DNA from: Muricea muricata
Lineage: Eukaryota; Cnidaria; Anthozoa; Malacalcyonacea; Plexauridae
Direction of reading: 5' to 3'
Length of the DNA stretch: 64,000 bases
NCBI GenBank assembly: GCA_963855995.1
Contig: OY979716.1
Coordinates: 48,094,116 to 48,158,115, forward strand
Within the stretch, counting starts at the first letter, position 1; every line of letters begins with the position of its first letter. Both the position numbers and the translations under genes were made by a program. Shown here in pieces: positions 23,501-31,559 of this stretch. The notes beneath the pieces were generated by a model that was not told the DNA's origin, did no database searches, and worked only from the letters and a program-made list of their open reading frames with translations.

Positions 23501-23730
23501 TAGGGGCAAAAAACCCATAGCAACCAAAATAAACAAACAGTCACAAACGGTTGCTATGCATATTTATATGACATCCTTTCAGAAAAACGCATTTTTTCGG
23601 AAAATGCTTTAAAAAACTAAGAAAAAAAGTTAAGAGGGTCAAAGTATAATAACTAGAGAAGCTAAGAATAGCAAAAAAAAATTTTTCAAAAAATTAAATT
23701 TTGCTGCCAACTTTAGGGTAGTCAACCACC
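20527..23730. mobile_element. 3.2-kb TTAA-flanked transposon with intact Mutator-like transposase
   Basis: The block is bounded by TTAA at 20,523-20,526 and 23,731-23,734. The inverted ends read GGTGGTTGTCTAACC on the left and GGTGGTTGACTACCC when the right end is inverted; further similarity runs inward (AATTGCCAAAA / AAGTTGGCAGCAAAA). It contains one uninterrupted transposase ORF on the minus strand. TTAA duplication is known for Kolobok and piggyBac; classical Mutator elements duplicate 8-11 bp. The family assignment therefore stays open. Confidence 0.8.
21201..23276 (-). CDS. Mutator-like (PF20700-type) transposase, intact
   Basis: A 691-codon single-exon ORF starting MAREYRRKKGSVKKRKRR, a strongly basic N-terminus. 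A Cys-rich segment follows at about residues 115-160 ('CSSCRKPNSKLEL' ... 'LKCSACK'), probably zinc-binding. The RNase H-like core begins near residue 265 with 'VAVTVDGTWQKRGHSSKIG', where the aspartate before 'GTWQKRG' is the likely first catalytic residue, then 'FCHECKAHG' and 'TTFVGDGDSSSFGRVKEA', the likely second aspartate. 'CVGHVQKRLG' and 'GITQNQNEAANGLLWSKCPK', which may hold the acidic third residue, follow. The C-terminus is lysine-rich, suggesting nuclear localisation. No stops or frameshifts: the copy looks recent. The Pfam-type name is from memory. Confidence 0.85.
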   Translation of the reverse strand: MAREYRRKKGSVKKRKRRGFFGVRPQEKAGEMRNTSIPPNGNHGSSHVSNEIPMPILNPTDESISSKKLLNSSFEMFESKCGPLTRKQARKVGLGSTPDVEMAKGFKLQDATLLNDCISTAAICSSCRKPNSKLELYQNNCAREGLSESLFLKCSACKVVTQLSTSKRLGGRGGGSHEVNRRAVLASGKLGHAGLSQFCGVMNLPPPMAKEAYQNHLIQIEKATKSNAEEVMKDAAKRLRDKVSIEHPNDIEMDGEELIANVAVTVDGTWQKRGHSSKIGVVFVISVLTGEILDYEVKSLFCHECKAHGSHDQDSVKYKEWKKAHEKNCEVNHQGSSEEMEAVSAVDIFTRSIETRNLKYTTFVGDGDSSSFGRVKEALEKKFGERYVVKKEECVGHVQKRLGTALRKYKNDKKGQKLSDGKGVGGRGRLTDKVVDKMQNYYGKAIRGNKGDLEGMKKSINAIQHHMIKSDKKSLEEQHQYCPQSGDTWCKYWKDKHDHTSLYNEDNRLPVVFMAELDPIFARLSQDKLLIRCLKGITQNQNEAANGLLWSKCPKTKFCGARRVRIAACETIAAFNTGAASKAVVLDLCGVTPGAQTMSALRKQDDARIKNAAKKISEKYRKKRQKLRSEKKDKSDKKSYQPGGFGLSAKPINDTETKKKKKKTASKKNNEQPEIRFVMPTYEVVAKRKRK

Positions 23731-24535
23731 TTAATATACATTGCTTGGGTACTTACGGTGTAGAATAAATGAAAATATTCTGAAATTTACATGTTTCAAA
23801 CCCAGGGGTGTGCGTATTTTGAAACACATTAAAAATGGCTTGCGCACGAGATTTAAAGGCTTAAAAGTAATTTTGAGTTGGTACGTAGAAAATATGTTAG
23901 GTGTTTAATTGCTGTTCAAAATTTCAAGAAATTTGATTGAGTTTAAGCCATTCAAAATGTCGTGCGAACGTATATTTTTCTCGATAAGAATCGTTTTTCT
24001 GAAGAAATGTTCCAATTTTAATTAAATGTCCCTTGGGATTTCTATGCAAATTAAGTAAATACATAAATTAAACATGCACAAAGCCAATTTTGCTAAAAAT
24101 ATGGAAGTTGGCGCGACGTTTTGAACGGCTTAGACTTGACCAAATTTTCTGAAATTTTGTACAGCAATACAACACCCGACAAATTTTCCATCTACCTAGT
24201 CAAAATTACTTTTAAGCATTTAAGTTTTGTGCGCAAGGCATATTTAAATGGCCGTAAAAGACAGAACCCCCGGGTATTAAAGTTTTAAATTTCTTTTTTT
24301 TCCGGCTTATTCTAGATTATAAGTACCAAAACAATCTATTTCAATACAAAACATCGTACATTGAGGTGCTTCGTGAAACAGAGAGCAAATTCAGAATTTG
24401 TCTACTTTTCTTTTATACACCCTGTATATATATATATATAACTTTTACTAAACTGTTTCCCATTGTGATTTCATTTACTTGTATTGGATTTTATACTTAT
24501 ATTTTATGTATATATGTACATCAAATACCCTGGAT

Positions 24536-24745
24536 TCCAGAGCCTTTGACAGTAAATAATAAACTGAAACGTCGCGAAGGCTCTTGTTCAACGGGGAGAT
24601 TCTTTGATTAAACAGATTCTGTACTAAAACCACTAATTCTGTTTTGTGATTGGCGCGGTTTAATCAACTAATCTCCCCGTTGAACGAGAGCCTTCGCAAC
24701 GTTTCAATTTATTATTTACTGTCGAAGACTCTGGAATCCAGGGTA
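24536..24745. mobile_element. 210-bp hairpin MITE
   Basis: Ends of about 75-90 bp are inverted copies beginning TACCCTGGATTCCAGAG. They share GTAAATAATAAA, GCGAAGGCTCT and TTCAACGGGGAGATT, with a short AT-rich loop. Flanking TA on the right suggests a TA target. It lies 15 bp from the stop codon of the integrase-type transposase and could affect its 3' end (inference). Confidence 0.85.
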
Positions 24746-24759
24746 TACCTCAAACAGCC

Positions 24760-26241
24760 CTAGTATGTTTGTCCACGTTGTTCTGAAATTATTGCTCTAA
24801 CGCAATTTCGTACAATGTAATATTGTTCCATAATGTCATCCCCGTGATGGCTGCTTATTTCGGATAAAGTTTCGTTCAACTCAATTCTCATTTCATCGGC
24901 CACTGGAAGTACTGTTTCCGGGACTTCCAGTGTAGTTGCAATGGCTTCATCCCCCATGGGTACAGGACCAGTCCAATCAATACCAAAAAGGTCCCAGTTA
25001 TTGCGGTCTGGTTCAGGGACATTTATACTACTCCAACGCATGCCAGTGATCCAAAGCTGCAAAGGGCTTCGATTGTGCTCAGTTCTTAGTGGATGTCGTA
25101 TCCATGCTTCAACCCAACGAGATAAACAATCATTTATTTCCTTCAAAAATACATAATGAAGACACCATAGGTCGGTTTCGTCGCAAGGATCTAGTATGCC
25201 ATAATCTTCCATTAAATAGAAAAGAATGTAAAACGGTTTCAACACTCCCTGAAAGACATCACGCCACAGCCGCTCTATGCGCTGATTGTGTACACTTTTT
25301 CCAGTTATTGCAGACCCACGATCTGGCCCTCGCATCGGATGATTAATCATATAACGAGTAACATCGACATTCTCTCCTCCCTTGTCACATCGCACTCTTG
25401 ATGGGAGGCCCCAATCATCTACAGCCTTTAAAAAAAGTGCTAGAACAGTGTTCGCCTTATTGTTGTTGCTGCACTTTAAGTACACAGTTAAGCGGGTATA
25501 CCCGTCAACACATCCGTGCACAACCAAGCGCCAGCGTATTAATTTGTGATTTCCGTCAAAGTGCCATAATGCAAGAGGACGTGAAACATTATAGACCCTC
25601 CGATGAACTGTTCTGCAACGCCGAGCTTGAATACCCAATGGATCAACCCTAGTTAGGGATTCCCTAACACGCCTTCTTTGAACATGGATATTTCTTGCTC
25701 GAAGATATCCAGATAATAATTTGGAACCACAATCCGGTGACGAGCTTTTGATTTCACTCACTATGGCATCCAATCGCTCATCATTTATTGCAGTGAACCT
25801 ATTCATGTTTGTTAACTCATATTGACTCATTCTTCTTTCAACTGTTCTTTTGGATACACCGAGTATGTCACTCATCTCTTTGACTGTGAAATTGCAATCC
25901 ATCAAATACTCGACTTGCTCCCTTGAGATAATTAACGCAGGACGACCAACCGAACTAGTGCCATCATTGACCTGTGCTTGATTATTTCTTCTGATATCAT
26001 TAGTGTTGCTCGACAGCAGGTTATGTGCTTGCATTAAACAACACATAACATTTTCTGAAACTGTTTCAAAAGAGTCCAACAAAACAACACATTGCATCAA
26101 CGTTTCGATTGTTTCTAAAACACTAAGTATATCTAACAAGTGATTATTGGTCTGCTCTGTAAGTAGTTGCTCCACAGAACACAGTTTTCTATACACCATT
26201 TCTCTCAAATTCAAGTTATCACCAACATAATTTTCCGCCAT
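24760..26241 (-). CDS. integrase-type (IS3EU-like) DDE transposase, intact
   Basis: This is the likely enzyme that moves the 12-kb element. The 493-codon ORF starts at the ATG ending at 26,241, close to the right minisatellite. Residues about 105-150 form a helix-turn-helix ('[20 protein letters not shown]'). The integrase core follows: first aspartate in '[10 protein letters not shown]' (about residue 225), second in '[12 protein letters not shown]' (about 285) and the glutamate in '[12 protein letters not shown]' (about 325), a complete D-D-E triad. The C-terminal 150 residues are unassigned. No stop or frameshift. It is convergent with the HECT gene. Eukaryotic IS3EU, Ginger and other integrase-derived transposases share this core; the IS3EU choice rests on the 6-bp duplication and the ends. 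Confidence 0.85.
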   Translation of the reverse strand: MAENYVGDNLNLREMVYRKLCSVEQLLTEQTNNHLLDILSVLETIETLMQCVVLLDSFETVSENVMCCLMQAHNLLSSNTNDIRRNNQAQVNDGTSSVGRPALIISREQVEYLMDCNFTVKEMSDILGVSKRTVERRMSQYELTNMNRFTAINDERLDAIVSEIKSSSPDCGSKLLSGYLRARNIHVQRRRVRESLTRVDPLGIQARRCRTVHRRVYNVSRPLALWHFDGNHKLIRWRLVVHGCVDGYTRLTVYLKCSNNNKANTVLALFLKAVDDWGLPSRVRCDKGGENVDVTRYMINHPMRGPDRGSAITGKSVHNQRIERLWRDVFQGVLKPFYILFYLMEDYGILDPCDETDLWCLHYVFLKEINDCLSRWVEAWIRHPLRTEHNRSPLQLWITGMRWSSINVPEPDRNNWDLFGIDWTGPVPMGDEAIATTLEVPETVLPVADEMRIELNETLSEISSHHGDDIMEQYYIVRNCVRAIISEQRGQTY

Positions 26242-26312
26242 TTTGAACGTGTGCTGAAAAGTGCGCTAACACGTGCGCTAGTCACAGACCTCTGGCTAAT
26301 GAAAAATTGGTG

Positions 26313-26955
26313 CTGAATAATAGAAATAAGCTGAATAATAAAAAATAAGCTGAATAATAAAAATAAGCTGAATAATAAAAATAAGCTGAATAATAAAAAA
26401 TAAGCTGAATAATAAAATTAAGCTGAATGATAAAAATAAGCTGAATAATAAAAATAAGCTGAATAATAAAAAATAAGCTGAATAATAAAAATAAGCTGAA
26501 TAATAGAAATAAGCTGGATAATAAAGAATAAGCTGAATAATAAAAATGAGCTGAATATTAAAAATAAGCTGAATAATAAAAATAAGCTGAATAATAAAAA
26601 ATAAGCTGAATAATAAAATTAAGCTGAATGATAAAAATAAGCTGAATAATAAAAATAAGCTGAATAATAAAAAATAAGCTGAATAATAAAAATAAGCTGA
26701 ATAATAGAAATAAGCTGGATAATAAAGAATAAGCTGAATAATAAAAATGAGCTGAATATTAAAAATAAGCTGAATAATAAAAATAAGCTGAATAATAAAA
26801 AATAAGCTGAATAATAATAAAAATCAGCTGAATAATAATAAAAATATGCCGAATAATAATAAGAATGTGCTGAATAATACAAAATCAGCTGAGTAATAAT
26901 AGAAATAAGCTGGATAACAACAAAAATAAGCTGGATAATAATAAAAATAAGCTTA
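26313..26955. repeat. right subterminal minisatellite with 201-bp higher-order repeat
   Basis: About 35 units of AAGCTGAATAATAAAAAT and variants. A run of eleven units including the rare forms AAAATTAAGCTGAATGAT, AAGCTGGATAATAAAGAAT and TGAGCTGAATATT occurs twice, offset by 201 bp (about 26,411 and 26,612), showing a recent segmental duplication inside the array. It is inverted relative to the left array. ORFs here are repeat translations. Confidence 0.9.
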
Positions 26956-27024
26956 ATAATAATAAAATATTCTGATAATATTGTATTTATATAATTTTGG
27001 CGGATATGGCACCCCATAATGGAA

Positions 27025-27917
27025 GACACTAATGTCTAAGTTATTTATTTGTTTTGAACATTTGGCTAAAGCTTGTTATTGATAGACTACATACTAGACT
27101 AAAGATGTAAGAATTAATTTATCATTTCAAATTTGCAATGTGTATGACATTCATTTGGACAGCCAGATGGATACAAGAACTCACATCCCATTGCTGATGT
27201 GCTAATAAAGGATTAATCATTGGTTACATGATACCTTTTGCACTAATTGCACATACACAAATGTTAATATTGAACTTATTTATCATATTTTTTACCATAC
27301 TATAATAATATAGATATTCTACAGACATAATACCAACATTCAAAATAAAAATTTCAAGCATTAACCTTTTCATACGCTTTTTGTAGGTGTAGATTTTTTA
27401 ACTGGCAGCTAGTTTCACAACAAGAATTTTTGCTAGCCAAGATGACAGCCAGCATGGTTACACATGAATGCTAAAAAGAAAAATCAAGTTGCAAAATGAC
27501 AAATATCAAAAAAACATTGCTTTTTCACTTGAAAAATGCCAGTAGGTGCTGTGAACATGTCAGCTGTTGGCCATGCATTATTCCTTTTCGCAAACCGCTA
27601 AGGTGATCAGTTACCAGCAAGGACATAATATATGAGATCAGTGTCACATTTTTGCCATGCATCACACATCTGGTTAATCCAAAGACTTCTAAAATTTTGC
27701 TTCTAATCTTGCAGCTTTTCTCCCAAGGTTTTTCACTGGTATAGGTGGATTTTTATATTATTATTGGGAGTGGTGTGATAAATGTTTGGGGGGGGGGGTA
27801 CTCTGTTTTCTGCTCTCTAGACTCCCTGTCACAGCCAATATATACGAAGTAAAGTTTAATTTAGCATGCAAACAAAAACCACATAATACCCTCAAAGCTA
27901 TATTAACATAGATGATG
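27025..27917. other. no gene seen between the two large elements
   Basis: AT-rich spacer between the IS3EU-like element and the Polinton, with a poly-G run near 27,790. Nothing recognisable. Confidence 0.45.
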
Positions 27918-28120
27918 GATATAAGTAGAATAGTCACAGCTATATAACACTTAGTCAGCATTTTTCACAGAGCTCTCACCCCTGTGAATTAGTTCCCAGG
28001 TCATCCGTGTGAGACAGGTGCACATGCATGTTGACTGGAAATATGTGTAAAACTTGTCTAACTGGTTTTTAATGCAATACTGTAAAAAAGCGGCCGTCGA
28101 CGAACGAGATAATCAGAATT

Positions 28121-28749
28121 ATGGAGTGTTTACATGGAAAGCCGGCGTTCTCTTCCAAAACTGAAACTGGTTTATTTTTTACTGTGGGCAAAAGCCTAGC
28201 TGTAATTTCTTTTGCCCCCAGAATGATTGCAGTTATTTTGAAAATGCTATTGCATTGTGGAGAAATTCGAACTCGTTACAGCCAAGATGCCACGATCACA
28301 AGAAGCTAACTAAAATGTTAGTCGTGAAAGACATTTTTAAACCTAGTTTTGGCAGATCATTCTTTGTTTGCTCGGATAAAGAAAAGCCGTGCTCGTTTTG
28401 GCAATGGGGTGATGCTATTAGACCACAGTGCTACCATGGCGTGCAATGTTCAACAAGAAAGGTCAAGAAAGAGGGTGCTAATTATGGTCGTTTATTTTAT
28501 ACCTGTTTGAAAGGTAACGACGATTCGTGCGGCTATTTTGATTGGAGAGATAAAAATAAGACAAAAACCCGCTCGAGCCATTTTCCACTGTGTATTTTAG
28601 CGACCCTCCTTCGTACGGGTATACGGTTAAGGAGACTGGCGAAAATTTCACAAGCCGTCATGAGAATCGCTTCGAAGTTTGCATGGAGTACTTGTCCCTT
28701 AAAACAAAGAAAGAGAACTTGTAAAACAGGTTATGCTAATTATGTCTAG
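28121..28749 (+). pseudogene. triple GRF-type zinc-finger protein (one frameshift)
   Basis: GRF fingers bind single-stranded or structured DNA in proteins such as topoisomerase III-alpha, NEIL3 and APE2. Three consecutive modules are visible. The first starts with 'CLHGKPAF' and, after a one-base frame change near 28,175, continues 'YCGQKPSCNFFCP'. The second starts 'CHDHKKLTK' and includes 'RSFFVCSDKEKPCSFWQW'. The third starts 'CYHGVQCSTRKVKKEG' and ends 'RLFYTCLKGNDDSCGYFDW'. The ATG-started frame from 28,315 covers most of modules two and three. It lies just inside the left Polinton terminal repeat, mirroring a two-finger gene near the right end. Function in the element is unknown. Confidence 0.65.
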
Positions 28750-28794
28750 ACTATTAAGAAACATTTGGTATAAACTGCGCCAGTATTACCTTAA

Positions 28795-29227
28795 ATGTTG
28801 AAGCGAAAAGTCGTGTTTAAAATGTCTGCTAGTGAACGTTTATCCAACTTGACTCTACCTACTGACATTGGTAATGAAGAAAGGTTTTTAAGTAATTGAA
28901 CAGAGACTGATAAAGTGCTATGCTGAATAATTGACCAGAGAAAAAAATAATTGAACAGAGACTGATAAAGTGCTATGCGGAAGAAATTGCCTCAGTCATT
29001 AACCAACTGGTTGTCGAAAATTGCAATGGCTGCATCATTGATCATCCATCACAAAGACAGCATCCTTGTCTTATAATGGAAAGTGATGAAATATTGTCAA
29101 TGTACTTTATGATACGTTATCAAAAATATCTGAAGCAAGAGTTATGGAGAACTGTATGAACAGTTTAAACGATATCTGTGCAAACGAGAGACGGTTGCTT
29201 AAAAAAGAGACTCTTGAACAATTGTAA
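28795..29227 (+). pseudogene. small Polinton-type protein with a C-x2-C...HPSQ motif, broken
   Basis: From about 28,950 the plus strand reads 'RLIKCYAEEIASVINQL' followed by 'CNGCIIDHPSQRQHPC', a probable zinc-binding cluster. A second frame from about 29,093 carries the helical remainder up to TAA at 29,227. A 54-bp tandem duplication (unit starting AATTGAACAGAGACTG at 28,897 and 28,951) adds stops at the 5' side. Similar cysteine/HPSQ proteins occur in cnidarian Maverick-like contigs as I recall; the function is unknown. Confidence 0.45.
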
Positions 29228-29459
29228 TATATATTTTCTTGAATAAAGATTTTCATTGCAATGTATATCTTCGTTGTTAATTTATTATAACATATTATAA
29301 AAAAACATGTTTATTCATGCTCATACATTTGAAAAACGGGTTTGTCTGGTTTACATGACTTAAAAGAGACCAGATCATCATGATCATGTTAGTCTATTTA
29401 GCAAGTGCTCTTGTGAACAGTTGGTTTAAAGAAAGTGAAGAGAATTATTGCACACCTGT

Positions 29460-29796
29460 TTAAACAAATGTATGAGTGTAAAATTGACTTTGATGCCTTG
29501 ACTGTTGAGAAACTGAGAGGATTTCGTGTTCACGGAGATGGTCTATCGTAAGATTCAACAATTGGAAGAAGAAGCTGCACAGGCCAAACAAGATCAAGTT
29601 GACGGTAGTCTGTGGACACGGTTTCGAAAGCGCATTGAGGCCCTCGATGATGAAGAATGCTGCTCTTGATCTGCTAGACCATGATGTTATGTGGAAAGGT
29701 GTCGTTGAAGCTTGCAAGATTTTGAAGTATCCTGAACCGTCAGGGATCCATAGAGATTACTTCGAGGCACTATTCGATATGACATGTTTCGCTTAG
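29460..29796 (+). other. possible small ORF fragments in the Polinton
   Basis: Short plus-strand frames ('MVYRKIQQLEEEAAQAKQDQ', coiled-coil-like, from about 29,539, and a 65-codon frame from 29,599). They may be decayed accessory genes. No domain is recognised. The stretch from 29,800 to 30,300 holds nothing identifiable. Confidence 0.25.
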
Positions 29797-30305
29797 TTTC
29801 AGAGGTATTCTGAATTTGAGAGAACAACATTTATCAACAATCTAATTGACTATGTTCTATGCATGTGTAAATTGAAATATAACTACACAGTGTAATCTAC
29901 CAAAGAAATAAATGATTTTTAAACGTATTGTTTTGTTGTATTTCTTCATTTTATTCAGTCTGCTTGCAAGAGATATCATAGGAACTTGTCATAGCAAGAG
30001 TGATAAAATCAAAAGAGACAAAAATCATAGCAGACAGAAAATGTTTAAATTTAAGTTTTGGCCGTAACGATTTAAATTTGGAAGGTCACTTGTAAATGGG
30101 GTACAACAGTAAAACAATTAAAAACTACAGCCCTATTGACAAGCAGTTAGACCTACCAGAAAATACAACTTTGGCAGTAACTGAACCGAATGATCAATCT
30201 ACCAAGACAGAAAACTAATTTTTATAACACTGGTACACTTTTTTGTTATGTTTCATTAAAAAGACATGGACCAGTCAACAGTTGATGAGTACTTAAAATG
30301 ATGAG

Positions 30306-31018
30306 TTGATGACTCAGATGAGTAAATTGATGATTGTTTATTATGATCCAAAACGTCCAGGAAGTTTCGGAAGAATTGAAAGTTTATACCGTGATGTAAA
30401 GCAGGAGGAAAAGTTTAAATTAAGTCGAAAAGAAATTTCAGACTGGTTATTGAGTCAAGATACTTATACTTTACATAAACCAGCTCGTCGAAACTTTAAG
30501 AGGAATCGTGTAATTGTGGGAGGTATAGACGAAGAGTGGCAAATGGATTTAGCAGACATGCAGTCTTTAAAACAGTATAACGATGGATATAGGTATTTGC
30601 TCGTCTGTATAGATGTATTCTCTAAGTATGCGTGGATAGTTCCAATCAAGTCAAAAACAGGTCCTGCCATAGTTGAAGCTTTTAAAGTCATTCTAGCTTC
30701 GGGCAGAAAACACCAAAAGATCATGACAGACCAGGGAACAGAATTTTTCAACAAATCATTTCAAGCATTGTTGAAGAATGCAGATATTCAACTTTTCAAT
30801 TCGTTCAAGGAGACAAAGGCTTCTATTGTGGAAAGGGTCATTTGAACATTTAAGTCAAAGATGTGGCGTTATTTTACGGCAAAGAAAATGATGACATATC
30901 TAGAAATGTTACCCGACTTGGTCCATTCTTACAATCATAGTTGACAGAAGTTTTTTTGATAACATACAACCTGTAAAGTATAAGTTTAAGGTTGGAGACA
31001 AGGTACAAATAAGTAAAC
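30306..31018 (+). pseudogene. Polinton integrase, 5' part (DDE core)
   Basis: Retroviral-type integrase of a Polinton. The open part is 179 codons: first aspartate in 'EWQMDLADMQ', second in 'IMTDQGTEFFN', glutamate in 'SIVERVI'. A TGA at 30,843-30,845 directly follows the glutamate motif. The frame then resumes as 'TFKSKMWRYF' and later 'KYKFKVGDKVQISKL', with further stops and a small deletion near 30,950. The Kolobok is inserted at the TTAA at 31,019-31,022, and the gene resumes at 36,602. A CGA-to-TGA transition is a plausible origin of the first stop (inference). The copy is inactive. Confidence 0.85.
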
Positions 31019-31559
31019 TTAAAATGCTACTGAAACGAAATTTTCGTATCTTACTTTTTAACGTATTCTATTTCTCCATGTTTTACTGACCATTTTGAGA
31101 TGTCGCACACTGAATTCTGTCGACGGGAACGTGTCGAAAATTGTGCTCAAAGTTGGTATTTTTGCTTGTTTTGATGCGAAATTGACATTGCCCTCGTGAC
31201 GTCGTTTAAAGGACAGAAGTTAAATTTGATAGCTACAAGCCTATAACATATATATGTATATATATATATGTATAAATTTGTTATTTTCCTTCCTAAGTTT
31301 TAGTTTTAATTTTGTTTTACGCAGATTGTGTAAATTAGCAAAGGATATCTACGCACGTAGGTAAACCTCTTATACCTCTTGAAAAGTTCTCGAATATAGA
31401 TAAATTCTCGAAGAGACAGCTGCAACATCCTTAACGTATTTTGCGCTCTTAATCCCTACGCAAGTAATGTCAGACTAACTGCAACTCGCTTGCTCGGCCA
31501 AAATAAAAGGAGAATAATTTTTTAAAAAGTTAGATAGGTAGTCTCACAGAACGTTAAAC

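Larger units (their letters stand above)
20445..24424. mobile_element. non-autonomous element with CAGGGTGTATAAAA ends, itself interrupted
   Basis: The terminal inverted repeats start CAGGGTGTATAAAA and continue GTAGACAA on both sides. The element sits inside a (TA)n tract, so the target duplication (TATA or TATATA) cannot be resolved. Subtracting the TTAA-flanked block at 20,527-23,730 leaves about 775 bp without coding capacity. It is nested in the IS3EU-like element. Confidence 0.8.
14946..27018. mobile_element. 12-kb IS3EU-like DNA transposon with HECT-ligase cargo
   Basis: Both ends carry a perfect 36-bp terminal inverted repeat beginning TATGGGGTGCCATATCCGCC. The element is flanked by a perfect 6-bp direct repeat, ATGGAA (14,940-14,945 and 27,019-27,024). 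Just inside each end is an array of AAGCTGAATAATAAAAAT-type units in inverted orientation. It encodes an integrase-type transposase on the minus strand (24,760-26,241) and a three-exon zinc-finger/HECT gene on the plus strand. Without the element nested at 20,445-24,424 it is about 8.1 kb. A 6-bp target duplication, an IS3/retroviral-integrase-like DDE enzyme and TAT-starting ends agree with what I remember of the IS3EU superfamily; the superfamily name is inference, while the ends and duplication are seen directly. Confidence 0.88.

Noticed and set aside
26313..26955. CRISPR-like regular repeats
   Set aside because: Repeats are contiguous, with no unique spacers, and the context is a eukaryotic transposon.
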